In this document: piece after piece, positions 1 to 7,735 of the stretch | Numbering within the stretch: the first letter of the stretch is position 1 | Layout: the number at the start of each line of letters is the position of its first letter | DNA from: Gemmatimonadota bacterium | Lineage (GTDB): Bacteria; Gemmatimonadota; Gemmatimonadetes; Longimicrobiales; UBA6960 | Direction of reading: 5' to 3' | NCBI GenBank assembly: GCA_019347995.1 | Contig: JAHWKH010000088.1 | Coordinates: 1 to 8,195 of the forward strand | Length of the DNA stretch: 8,195 nucleotides | Position numbers and translations under genes: made by a program | The notes under the pieces: model-generated | What the model saw: the letters and a program-made list of their open reading frames with translations, nothing else | Databases searched by the model: none | Told to the model about the DNA's origin: nothing

Positions 1-2153
1 ATCAGGACGCCGTGCTGGTTCAGGGCGGTCGCGACGCTGATGGCGCGCTCGCCCTGGGCCAGGGCCTCGTCCCAGTCGCCCGTGGCGGAGCACAGCTCCA
101 CCGCCAGCTCCGACACGGAAAGGCCGAGCACGGGCGAGTGGAGCTCTTCGGCGAGGGTGCGCGCCTCGTCCAGCTGGGAGGCGGAGGCCGCGACGTCGCC
201 CACCAGCCCCTCGAGCGCGGCCAGGGCCCAGCGGGCCCAGAACTCCACGTGCAGGTCGCCCGCCTCGCGGGCCAGCTCGATGGCCTGGCTCGCATGGCTT
301 CGGGCTCGAGCGGGGCGGCCGCTCCACGTCGCCACCAGGGCCGAGGCGCGATGCACCCGGGCCATGAGCCCGGGGTCGCTCAGCTCCTCCGCCACCGCCA
401 GGGCGCGGGCGATGCGCTTCCGGGCGGCGTCGGGCTCCCCCAACTCCTGCAGCGCCACGCCGGCGGCCAGGTCGATCCTCGCCCGGAGGTGGCGCGCCGC
501 CGATCCCGCCGCCTCGAGCGCCGCGTCGTAGTGTCCGATGGCCTCCCGGTGGCGACCGGTCCAGAAGCAGAGGAGCCCCAGATGACGCAGCGCCTCGGCC
601 ACGTCCATTGCGGCTCCGCGCTTGCGGGCCTCCTCGGCCAGGTCGTGCCAGATCTTTCCGGCGGGCTCGTGCCGCCCCGAGCGCGCCAGCGCCCGCGCCA
701 GCTCACCGCGGAGGACGTGGAGGGGTGGCAGGTCCTCCAGGCCGGCGCTTCCGCTCACGTCCCCGGCGGCCTGCAGCTCGCGAAGCTGGTGGACGCCGGC
801 CTGCAGGTATTCGGCGGCCTCCCGGTCGGCATGGCGGCGAAGCGCCTCGCGTCCGGCCATCACGAGGTAGCGCACGGCCCGCGGAGCGCTGGGGCCGCCC
901 GCCCGCGAGAAGTGGTACGCGAGCTCGTCGGCGTGCCTCTCCGCGGCCTCGCCGTGGAATCGTTCCAGCGCCAGCGCGATCTGCTCGTGGAGCCGCCGCG
1001 TCCGGACGAGGGACATGCGCTGGGTGAGGGTCTCGCGGATCAGCGGGTGGCCGAACTCGAGCGCGAGGGTGCCGGATTCCTCCTCCTCGTCCACCAGTCC
1101 CGACGCCGCGAGCTCCTCGATGGAGGCGGACAGGTCCGGGCCGGGCGTCTCCAGGAGGGTGCCGAGAAGCGGAACGGGGGCGCGGCCTCCCGTGACGGCG
1201 AGGACCTCGGCCAGTCGGCGGCCCTCCTCTGAAAGCCGGCCGAGCCGCGCCTCGATGGCGTCGAGGATCGTGGACGGCAGCTCGAGCTCGCGCAGCTCCC
1301 AGCCCAGCCAGACTCCGTCGCGGCGGTGGAGGCGGCCCGCCACGACCAGCGACTCCAGCGTCTGCTCGATGAAGAAGGGGTTGCCGCGGGTCCATCCGTA
1401 CAGCAGGTCGGCGAACTCCAGGACGGGAGGGCCGGATACGCGAAACACGCTCGTCACGAGCTCGGCCGTGTCCCGGCGGTCGAGGGGCCGTAGCGGGTGA
1501 AGCCGCAGCTTGCGCATGGACACGAGGGATCGCTCGAGGCCCACCAGGGCCCCGTTCCCGTCCCGATCATCGGAGTTGTAGCTCGCGAGGATCCTCACGG
1601 CGCCGCTCTCGATCCGCCGCGCCAGGAAGTGGAGGAGCTCGAGGGAGGAAGGGTCTGCCCACTGCAGGTCCTCCAGGACGAGGAGCAGCGGCTGCCGCTC
1701 ACCCAGCCGGAGCACGAACTCCGTGAAGTGCCAGTGGATGCGGGATTTCCGCTCCGCCGGGTCCTCCTCCTGGTCCGACGCCTCCTCCCCCAGGTCGAGG
1801 GGTGGAAAGAGCCGGGCAAGGTCACGTTCCGTACCCCGTGAGAGGACGGTGACGGTGGCGCTGTCCATCTCCCGGATCAGCGGAAGGAACGCGTCCGTCA
1901 GCAGCGCGTAGGGGACGCCCCTCTCCATGGGGAACGCCCGTCCGTAGGCCACCGTCCATCCGCGGCGCCCGGCGTCGTCCGTGAGGACGCGGATCAGGCG
2001 GGACTTGCCGATCCCACCCTCCCCGGTGAGGAAGGTGACCGGGCCGCTCCCGGGTCCGTCGGCCAGCACGCCGTTGAGGACGTCCAGGTCCTCGCTCCGT
2101 CCAACGAGGGGAAGGGGCGAGGGCGGGCCCGATCGGTCGGAGAGCGCGTCCAT
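1..2153 (-). CDS. STAND-type AAA ATPase with TPR-like helical repeats, putative signalling or transcription regulator (partial, C-terminus beyond left edge)
   Basis: The reverse-strand frame is open from ATG at 2153 to the left edge, giving 717 complete codons and no stop. Residues 16-20 (LVGRS) open an AAA_16-like module. Walker A is GEGGIGKS at 44-51 and Walker B is LLLVLED at 156-162, followed by LQWAD, typical of MalT/adenylate-cyclase-associated ATPases. GNPFFIEQ at 257-264 is another hallmark of this family. From about residue 430 the protein is Ala/Leu/Glu-rich with TPR-like helical pairs. Such proteins are known to use ATP-driven switching, with the TPR part sensing a ligand or partner. 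There is no kinase or BTAD domain before the ATPase. A LuxR-type DNA-binding domain, if any, would lie past the left edge and cannot be seen. The start is supported by GAGGAG six bases upstream of the ATG. The family is clear; the output function is not known. Confidence 0.88.
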   Translation of the reverse strand, partial: MDALSDRSGPPSPLPLVGRSEDLDVLNGVLADGPGSGPVTFLTGEGGIGKSRLIRVLTDDAGRRGWTVAYGRAFPMERGVPYALLTDAFLPLIREMDSATVTVLSRGTERDLARLFPPLDLGEEASDQEEDPAERKSRIHWHFTEFVLRLGERQPLLLVLEDLQWADPSSLELLHFLARRIESGAVRILASYNSDDRDGNGALVGLERSLVSMRKLRLHPLRPLDRRDTAELVTSVFRVSGPPVLEFADLLYGWTRGNPFFIEQTLESLVVAGRLHRRDGVWLGWELRELELPSTILDAIEARLGRLSEEGRRLAEVLAVTGGRAPVPLLGTLLETPGPDLSASIEELAASGLVDEEEESGTLALEFGHPLIRETLTQRMSLVRTRRLHEQIALALERFHGEAAERHADELAYHFSRAGGPSAPRAVRYLVMAGREALRRHADREAAEYLQAGVHQLRELQAAGDVSGSAGLEDLPPLHVLRGELARALARSGRHEPAGKIWHDLAEEARKRGAAMDVAEALRHLGLLCFWTGRHREAIGHYDAALEAAGSAARHLRARIDLAAGVALQELGEPDAARKRIARALAVAEELSDPGLMARVHRASALVATWSGRPARARSHASQAIELAREAGDLHVEFWARWALAALEGLVGDVAASASQLDEARTLAEELHSPVLGLSVSELAVELCSATGDWDEALAQGERAISVATALNQHGVL

Positions 2154-2475
2154 GGTGGGCTCCTCGGGTGGTGAGCAGGGAACGCCCGCTCGTCGGGGGC
2201 GGGTCCGTGAAGCATCCCGGGTGTCGGTGGCAGGGCCTACGTACCCATACGTGGAACAGCCGCGAAGCACCACCACGGAGCACGCGGGATCGGCAGGCGG
2301 GGCAGGGTGCATCTCCGGCAATGAGGGCGGTTTCCGGCCATGATGCCCCCGCTCGCGCGCTGGAACCCCGGTACAGAGTACGTGGATTCACGGCCCTCCC
2401 TGCGTAGCCGGCGCAACCGTGGGCGGCCGGTGGACGCCCGCTCAGCGGTTGGATCCCGCCGCAGGATTCCCCACG
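2154..2475. other. Gene-free spacer between the ATPase gene and the rpsT hairpin
   Basis: About 320 bases without a convincing gene. It must carry the promoter of the leftward ATPase gene, but I see no clear -35/-10 pair in that direction. The end next to the ATPase holds its GAGGAG ribosome binding site. A short inverted repeat lies at 2239-2252. A 34-codon reverse-strand reading frame starting near 2342 with one CxxC pair was considered and not called. Confidence 0.6.
2239..2252. repeat. Short inverted repeat, possible operator upstream of the ATPase gene
   Basis: ACGTA and TACGT are perfect 5-base arms separated by CCCA, about 86 bases upstream of the ATPase start codon. The size and place would suit a dimeric regulator binding site, but 5-base arms also occur by chance. 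The regulatory role is inference only. Confidence 0.25.
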
Positions 2476-2518
2476 CACGAAGGCCCGGACGGCGTCCTGC
2501 GCCGTCCGGGCCTTCGTG
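2476..2518 (-). terminator. Strong hairpin downstream of rpsT, probable terminator without a U-tract
   Basis: Perfect 18-base arms (2476-2493 and 2501-2518) flank a 7-base loop, beginning 26 bases after the rpsT stop codon. The position and perfect stem point to a transcription terminator or an mRNA 3'-end stabiliser for rpsT. In the rpsT direction the following bases read CGTGGGGAAT, so the usual run of U is missing. The other direction has no T-run either. Confidence 0.7.
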
Positions 2519-2543
2519 TCGTCGCGGCGTCGGCCGCGGCGGA

Positions 2544-2801
2544 TCAGCTCGCCAGGGCGTTCACGTGGCGGGTGAGCTGGCTCTTGATGCGCGCCACCTT
2601 GTTGGGATGGTACAGCCGGTCCTGGGCCGCCCGGTCCAGCAGCACGATCGCCTCGCGGAGCTGTTCGGTGGCCGCGTCGGCGTCGGTGCTCTGACGCACC
2701 TTCTTGACGGCGGTGCGCAGGCGCGACCGCTGGTTCTTGTTGCGCTCGGCCGCCTCGGCGGAGAGCACCATCCGCTTCTTCGCGCTCTTGATGTTCGGCA
2801 T
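2544..2801 (-). CDS. rpsT: 30S ribosomal protein S20
   Basis: This encodes an 85-residue basic protein beginning MPNIKSAKKRM, the signature N-terminus of bacterial S20. It continues with the helical region (RNKNQRSRLRTAVKKVR) and the conserved end (LYHPNKVARIKSQLTRHV). S20 binds 16S rRNA early in assembly of the small ribosomal subunit. The length matches the family. The frame is open further upstream to 2834, but the start at 2801 is chosen because it gives the canonical N-terminus and has GGGAG eight bases upstream. The gene is monocistronic: it has its own promoter upstream and a strong hairpin downstream, and it is divergent from the site-2 protease operon. S20 is often autoregulated in bacteria, but no regulatory structure is evident in the short leader here. 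Confidence 0.97.
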   Translation of the reverse strand: MPNIKSAKKRMVLSAEAAERNKNQRSRLRTAVKKVRQSTDADAATEQLREAIVLLDRAAQDRLYHPNKVARIKSQLTRHVNALAS

Positions 2802-2846
2802 GCAGCCAACTCCCGACGTGTCTCGTCCTGCCAACGTGAGCCTGAA

Positions 2847-2875
2847 AAACTAGCCGGTGCGGGCGCGGTGATCAA
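2847..2875 (-). promoter_or_regulatory. Probable sigma70-type promoter of rpsT
   Basis: On the reverse strand a -35 box TTGATC (2870-2875) and a -10 box TAGTTT (2847-2852) are separated by exactly 17 bases. Transcription would begin near 2840, giving a leader of about 40 bases before the rpsT start. The boxes are AT-rich islands in a very GC-rich region, which strengthens the call. Confidence 0.6.
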
Positions 2876-3015
2876 CCCGGCGGCGAGGCGCGGCCCCGGG
2901 CCTCACTCTGCCCGGCAGCGATTCAGCAGGGTCGTGGAGGTCGCCCGCAGGGCGGGGAAGAGGGGGACCGCCCCCACCGCGCCGACCCGGGGTTTCTCCC
3001 GCCTGCCCGCGCGGG

Positions 3016-3021
3016 TAGCTT
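3016..3021 (+). promoter_or_regulatory. Possible -10 element for a leaderless transcript of the site-2 protease operon
   Basis: TAGCTT fits the TANNNT pattern of extended -10 elements and ends nine bases before the ATG at 3031. There is no Shine-Dalgarno sequence between them. Transcription would start at or next to the start codon. A 10-base palindrome, CCCGCGCGGG (3006-3015), abuts the element. No good -35 box is seen. Confidence 0.35.
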
Positions 3022-3030
3022 TGACCGCCC

Positions 3031-3678
3031 ATGAACCTCGACTTCCTCCTCTTCGTGCCCGGCCTGCTCGTGGCCATCGTCGTGCACGAGCTGGCCCACG
3101 CGTGGCAGGCCCGCCGCGAGGGCGACCCCACGGCCGAGCGGCTGGGGCGGATCACGCTCAATCCGCTGCCCCACCTGGACCTGTGGGGCTCGCTCCTGGT
3201 GCCGGCGCTGCTCTGGGTGAGCAACGTGGGCTTCCTCTTCGGCTGGGCGAAGCCGGTACCGGTGGACCCTCGCAACTACCGCGACCCCAAGTGGGGTGAC
3301 GTCAGGGTCTCGCTGGCAGGCGTCGTCATGAACCTGGTGATGGCCGTCGTCTTCACGGTGCTGTGGGCGATCGTGGCGGCCCTGGGGGAGGCGGGCCCGG
3401 TGTGGGACGCCGTGTCGCGCATCATGATGTTCGGCGTGCTCATCAACCTGGTGCTGGCGTTCTTCAACCTCATCCCGATCCCGCCGCTGGACGGGTCGCA
3501 CGTGGTCTACCATCTGCTGCCCCCTCGACTCGCCCATGGGTACCAGGCCCTGGGGCGCTTCGGCATCATCCTTCTCATGGCGCTCATCTTCCTGGTGCCC
3601 CAGGCCTTCGGGCTCCTCCTGTATCCCGTGCAGGTCGCCATGGGCGCCGCCGACTGGTTCGTCCGCCTGTGGATCTGA
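3031..3678 (+). CDS. Site-2 protease family protein (peptidase M50), integral membrane zinc metalloprotease
   Basis: This is a 215-residue hydrophobic protein. The first membrane segment carries the zinc-binding motif HELAH (19-23). NPLPHLDLWG (44-53) and GWAKPVPV (71-78) are typical of the short SpoIVFB/YwhC-like branch of M50. AGVVMNL (96-102) marks another membrane segment. NLIPIPPLDG (146-155) supplies the third metal ligand, Asp154. A last membrane segment follows at about 168-190. The two His, Glu20 and Asp154 expected of an active enzyme are all present. There is no PDZ domain, so it is not RseP-like. It would cut substrates within the membrane; the substrate is unknown. It is the first gene of the operon with scpA, scpB and rluB, a neighbourhood common in several phyla. 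The ATG lacks a Shine-Dalgarno sequence. Confidence 0.95.
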   Translation: MNLDFLLFVPGLLVAIVVHELAHAWQARREGDPTAERLGRITLNPLPHLDLWGSLLVPALLWVSNVGFLFGWAKPVPVDPRNYRDPKWGDVRVSLAGVVMNLVMAVVFTVLWAIVAALGEAGPVWDAVSRIMMFGVLINLVLAFFNLIPIPPLDGSHVVYHLLPPRLAHGYQALGRFGIILLMALIFLVPQAFGLLLYPVQVAMGAADWFVRLWI

Positions 3679-4576
3679 GCACCCACAGCCCGCTTCTCGC
3701 GCAGAACGCCGAGCTCTTCGCGGTGGACCTGGACCGCTTCCAGGGGCCGCTGGACCTGCTCCTGCACCTCATCCGACAGCAGGACATCGATGTCTTCGAC
3801 ATCCCCATCGCGAGGATCACCGAGCAGTTCCTGAAGGTCATCAAGGGCATCGGACCCGATCAGCTCGACCACGCGGGCGAGTTCCTGGAGATGGCGGCGA
3901 CGCTGGTGCGCATCAAGGCCCAGATGCTTCTGCCGCGCCATGACGACGAGGAGGATGGCGACCCGCGCGCGGAGCTGGTGCGCCGGCTCCTCGAATACGA
4001 GCAGATCCGGGAGATCTCCACGCGTCTCTCCAAGGCGGAGGCGGAGCGGGCGCGGCGCTTCCCGAGGGGGTACGTGCCGCCCCGGCCCCGTCCCGAGCCG
4101 GTGGACACGCCTCTGGAGACCACCTGGGAGGAGGTGTTCGAGGCGGCCATGGACGTCTACCTCCCCGAGCCCGTCGATCGGCGCCACCGACTTCCCACCC
4201 GCCCCGTCGCCATGGAGGACAAGGTGACCCTGATCCTCGAGACGCTCTCGGGCGTGGCGCGTATCGAGTTCAGCCACTTGTTGAGGGGGTTCGACGACCG
4301 CATGCACGGGGTCATGACCTTCCTCGCCGGGTTGGAGCTGACGCGCCGTCGCACGCTGTTCCTGCGGCAGGTGGCGCCCTTCTCCGAGCTGTGGCTGTAC
4401 CTTCGTTCCGACGACGAGGCGGCGGCCGAGGGCGAGGCGGACGAGGATGTGGTCGCGGGCGACGCCACCGAGAATGATGCGCGGGGCGACGCCACCGAGA
4501 ACGATGCGCGGGGCGACGCCACCGACGATGCGCGGGGCGACGCCGTCCCCGCTCCCCATGCCGACGAGGAGCCGCG

Positions 4577-4580
<4 letters not shown>
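3669..4580 (+). CDS. scpA: Segregation and condensation protein A (ScpA, kleisin subunit of SMC complex)
   Basis: ScpA is the kleisin that bridges the heads of SMC and recruits ScpB, helping to condense and separate newly copied chromosomes. FQGPLDLLLHLI (24-35) is the ScpA signature and begins the SMC-neck-binding region. FLEMAATLVRIKAQMLLP (72-89) follows. The C-terminal winged helix, which binds the SMC cap, covers about 203-236 and includes HGVMTFLAGLELTRRR. After residue 237 comes an acidic tail with a 9-residue repeat, longer than in most relatives. I chose GTG at 3669, giving 303 residues and a 10-base overlap with the protease gene. CTG at 3675 or GTG at 3723 are alternatives; none has a clear ribosome binding site, which suggests translational coupling. 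The stop overlaps the TTG start of scpB. Confidence 0.95.
4457..4544 (+). repeat. In-frame tandem repeat in the scpA 3' end
   Basis: Two 27-base units (4457-4483 and 4484-4510) differ at one base. A 24-base variant (4511-4534) and a 10-base partial copy (4535-4544) follow. The units encode GDATENDAR, GDATENDAR, GDATDDAR and GDA in the ScpA frame, and no copy breaks the frame. It probably arose by slippage or unequal crossing over in a tolerant, disordered acidic tail. Confidence 0.9.
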
Positions 4581-5356
<776 letters not shown>

Positions 5357-5366
5357 GAACGCCGGC

Positions 5367-6077
5367 ATCCGCATCCAGAAGCTCCTCTCCCGCGCCGGCG
5401 TGGCGTCGCGCCGGAAGGCCGAGGAGCTGATGGTGCAGGGCCGCGTGCGGGTCAACGGGGAGGTGGTCACCACGCTGGGAGCGCGCGTGGACCCGGAGCG
5501 CGACGTGGTCGAGGTGGACGGGCGTCCGGTGGAGAGGGATCCGCCCCGCTGGATCGCGCTGCACAAGCCCGCCGGCACCCTCACCACCCGCGACGATCCG
5601 CAGGGCCGCCCCACGGTCTACTCCCTTCTCTCGCGGAAGGACCGGCGTTTGCGCTACGTGGGCCGCCTGGACATGGACACGGAGGGCCTTCTCCTCTTCA
5701 CCAACCAGGGTGGCCTGACGCACGGCCTCCTGCACCCGAGCTCCGAGGTGGAGCGGGAGTACGAGGCGGGCGTGGAGGGGCGGGTCGCGCCGGCCGAGCT
5801 CCGCCGGCTGACCGGCGGCGTGGATCTCGAGGACGGTCCGGCACGGGCCCTGCGCGCCCGGGTGGTCCGCTCGGAGACCGACGGCGACGTGGTGGGGCTG
5901 GTGCTCGTGGAGGGGAGGAAGCGGGAGGTCCGGCGGCTCCTGGAGGCGGTCGGCCACCCGGTACGCTGGCTTCGACGGGTACGCTTCGGCCCGGTGACGC
6001 TGGGAGATCTGCCCCGGGGGGCCTGGCGCGAGCTCGACGAGGCGGAGGTGGCGGGGTTGCGCCGCGTGGCCGACTGA
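5367..6077 (+). CDS. rluB: rRNA pseudouridine synthase, RsuA/RluB/RluE/RluF family (start codon not canonical)
   Basis: The enzyme isomerises a specific uridine in rRNA to pseudouridine. It has an N-terminal S4 RNA-binding domain (RIQKLLSRAGVASRRKAEE) and then the catalytic domain. GRLDMDTEGLLLFTN contains the catalytic Asp (codon 5670-5672). HPSSEVEREYEA, EGRKREVRRLLEAVGHPV and LGDLPRGAWREL match the RluB/RsuA branch. The first GTG in frame is at 5400 and would remove the conserved start of the S4 domain. Codons from 5367 (IRIQKLL) align with the usual family N-terminus (MRLQKFL-like), so I place the beginning at the ATC at 5367. There is no ATG, GTG, TTG or CTG between the in-frame stop at 5277 and 5400. 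It is the last gene of the operon, 10 bases after the scpB stop. RluB is the most likely subtype; RsuA-like specificity cannot be excluded. Confidence 0.88.
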   Translation: MRIQKLLSRAGVASRRKAEELMVQGRVRVNGEVVTTLGARVDPERDVVEVDGRPVERDPPRWIALHKPAGTLTTRDDPQGRPTVYSLLSRKDRRLRYVGRLDMDTEGLLLFTNQGGLTHGLLHPSSEVEREYEAGVEGRVAPAELRRLTGGVDLEDGPARALRARVVRSETDGDVVGLVLVEGRKREVRRLLEAVGHPVRWLRRVRFGPVTLGDLPRGAWRELDEAEVAGLRRVAD

Positions 6078-6166
6078 CGAATCGAGGTCGCGGGGCCGCC
6101 CCCGGGCGGCCGACCGAAGGACCGAGGTCGTGGGGCCGCGCCGCGCGGCCGACCGACGGATCGAGA
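6077..6166. repeat. Two tandem copies (plus a partial third) of a ~40-base hairpin-forming repeat after rluB
   Basis: Copy 1 (about 6077-6117) and copy 2 (about 6118-6156) share the frame ATCGAGGTCG/ACCGAGGTCG ... GGCCGACCGA. A third copy starts at 6157 (CGGATCGAG) and then stops matching. Each full copy folds: an outer GGTCG/CGACC stem, a 4-base bulge on the left, and an inner stem of GCCGCCC/GGGCGGC in copy 1 (6086-6115) or GCCGCG/CGCGGC in copy 2 (6126-6154). The inner stems differ, yet each is fully paired. They may serve as an operon-end hairpin or belong to a dispersed intergenic repeat family. There is no T-run after either. Confidence 0.7.
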
Positions 6167-6176
6167 TGACCACCGA

Positions 6177-6196
6177 GGGCCGGCCGTCTTCGGCCC
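6177..6196 (+). terminator. Weak possible terminator hairpin before the Rossmann-fold gene
   Basis: GGGCCG (6177-6182) can pair with CGGCCC (6191-6196), or GGCCG with CGGCC around a TCTT loop. It lies between the hairpin repeats and the next gene. There is no T-run, so termination is uncertain. Confidence 0.2.
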
Positions 6197-6223
6197 CCGC
6201 CGGAATCCGGGAGGACAGGACGG

Positions 6224-7735
6224 ATGGAGCTGACCGGTCGCACGGTGCTGGTGCTGGGAGGGGCGGGCCTCGTGGGCTCGGCCGTGGGGAGGCGCACGCT
6301 GGAGCTGCGCCCCGCGCGGCTGGTGCTGGCCTCGCTGCGCAGGGAGGAGGCGGAGGAGGCGGTGGCCGACCTCGCCCCGGAGGCGCCGGCGGGCGTGGCC
6401 ATGGAGGCGGCCTGGGGCGATCTCTTCGTGCCGGCGGACCTCAAGGACCGGTCCCGTGGAGAGGCGCTGGCCGACGCGGGCGCCCGCCGAGCCCTCGTCG
6501 ACGACATCTACGGAGAGCTCACCGCCGAGGTGGTGGAGCGGTCGGCGCTGGGCCGGCTCCTCTTGGACGTGGCGCCCGACGTGGTGGTCGACTGCGTCAA
6601 CACCGCCGGCGCGCTGGCGTACCAGAACGTCTTCGCGTCGGTGGAGGCCCTGCGGCGGGACGCCGAGGCCGGGGGCGCGGACGCCGAGGCCGTGGAGCGC
6701 CACCTCGCCATGCTCTACCTCCCGCAGCTCATCCGGCACACCCAGATCGCCCTCGAGGCCATGAAGCGTGCGGGGACGCGGGCCTATCTCAAGGTCGGCA
6801 CCGCCGGCACGGGCGGGATGGGGCTCAACATCCCGTTCACCCACTCCGAGGAGCGGCCGTCGCGCGTGCTGCTGGCGAAGTCGGGGCTGGCGGGCGCCCA
6901 GACGCTGCTCCTCTACCTCATGGCGCGCACCCCAGGGGCCCCGTCGGTCAAGGAGATCAAGCCGACCGCGGCCATCTCCTGGAAGTCCATCGCCTTCGGC
7001 CCGGTGCGAAGGGGCGGACGGCCGCTGGAGCGCTCCGACGCCACGGGTCCGGTACCCGTGGAGGAGGCGTTCGGCGGCGACGCCCACGCGACGTTCCGGC
7101 GGGTGGAGGGGCCGCTGGAAGGCGTCTACCTCGATTCGGGCGAGAACGGGCTCTTCTCCCTCCCGGAGTTCGAGGTGCTCACCGCGCTGGGGCTCATGGA
7201 GTTCGTCACGCCGGAGGAGATCGCCGAGAACGTGGTGCGCGAGCTCACGGCGCATCCCACCGGCCGCGACGTCGTGGCGGCGCTGGACGGCGCCACGATG
7301 GGGCCCACCTTCCGGGCCGGCGTGCTGCGCGCCCGGGCGTTGGAGCGCATGGAGGCCCTGGAGCGCGAGCACGGCGTGGAGGCGGTGGCGTACGAGATGC
7401 TCGGGCCGCCCCGGCTCTCCAAGCTCCTGTTCGAGGCCGCGCTGCTGCGGCGCATGTACCGTACGCTGGAGGAGGTGGCCGGCCTGGACCCGGACGACAC
7501 GGCGGCGCGGGCCCGGGCCTTGGTGGAGGAGGACGAGGATCTGCGCCAGCGCGTGCTCTCCGTGGGGCTGCCCATCCTGCTCCCCGATGGAGAGCGCGTG
7601 CTGCGGGGGGCCGACGTGCGCGTCCCGCCGGAGCCGGGCCGCCCTCTCACCGCCGCGCGGGTGGTGGACAACGGCTGGGTGGACCTGCGGCCCTCGAGCT
7701 GGGCGGTCTGGCGCTCGAGCCGCCAGGCGAGATAG
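6224..7735 (+). CDS. Atypical NAD(P)-binding Rossmann-fold protein, SDR/epimerase-like, function unknown
   Basis: This is a 503-residue soluble protein. VLVLGGAGLVGSAVG (8-22) gives the GxxGxxG dinucleotide-binding motif of extended short-chain dehydrogenases. VVVDCVNTAG (120-129) sits where the NNAG-type strand is expected. LKVGTAGTGGMG (179-190) looks like the strand before the active site. VLLAKS (205-210) sits where YxxxK is expected, but Val replaces Tyr, so classic SDR chemistry is doubtful. Beyond about residue 330 a long helical region (EEIAENVVREL, LERMEALEREHG) and a GWVDLRPSSW end do not match a domain I can name. At 503 residues it is far longer than the 250-350 of most SDRs. GGGAGGA (6209-6215) precedes the ATG by eight bases. 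It is separated from rluB by 146 bases, so it is probably its own transcript. The last 10 or so residues overlap a reverse-strand frame and may not be native. Confidence 0.8.
   Translation: MELTGRTVLVLGGAGLVGSAVGRRTLELRPARLVLASLRREEAEEAVADLAPEAPAGVAMEAAWGDLFVPADLKDRSRGEALADAGARRALVDDIYGELTAEVVERSALGRLLLDVAPDVVVDCVNTAGALAYQNVFASVEALRRDAEAGGADAEAVERHLAMLYLPQLIRHTQIALEAMKRAGTRAYLKVGTAGTGGMGLNIPFTHSEERPSRVLLAKSGLAGAQTLLLYLMARTPGAPSVKEIKPTAAISWKSIAFGPVRRGGRPLERSDATGPVPVEEAFGGDAHATFRRVEGPLEGVYLDSGENGLFSLPEFEVLTALGLMEFVTPEEIAENVVRELTAHPTGRDVVAALDGATMGPTFRAGVLRARALERMEALEREHGVEAVAYEMLGPPRLSKLLFEAALLRRMYRTLEEVAGLDPDDTAARARALVEEDEDLRQRVLSVGLPILLPDGERVLRGADVRVPPEPGRPLTAARVVDNGWVDLRPSSWAVWRSSRQAR

Noticed and set aside
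12..1232. A 406-codon forward frame antisense to the ATPase
   Set aside because: It is in exact codon register with the reverse-strand ATPase, whose Walker motifs and strong ribosome binding site are clear. Its own translation is low in complexity and matches no family I know.
2240..2342. A 34-codon reverse-strand frame with a CxxC pair in the spacer before the ATPase gene
   Set aside because: It has no clear ribosome binding site, no second zinc-ligand pair in the same frame and no recognisable similarity.
2962..2975. GGGGG-ACCG-CCCCC hairpin between rpsT and the site-2 protease
   Set aside because: A 5-base GC stem is expected by chance in DNA this rich in G and C, and nothing links it to a gene end or start.
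4457..4544. A CRISPR-like array
   Set aside because: The repeats are directly adjacent without spacers and keep the scpA reading frame, so they are a coding tandem repeat.
5654..7372. A 572-codon open frame on the reverse strand antisense to rluB and the Rossmann gene
   Set aside because: It spans two well-supported forward genes and an intergenic repeat, is rich in Arg/His/Gly/Pro without any domain, and arises from the high GC third positions of the forward genes.
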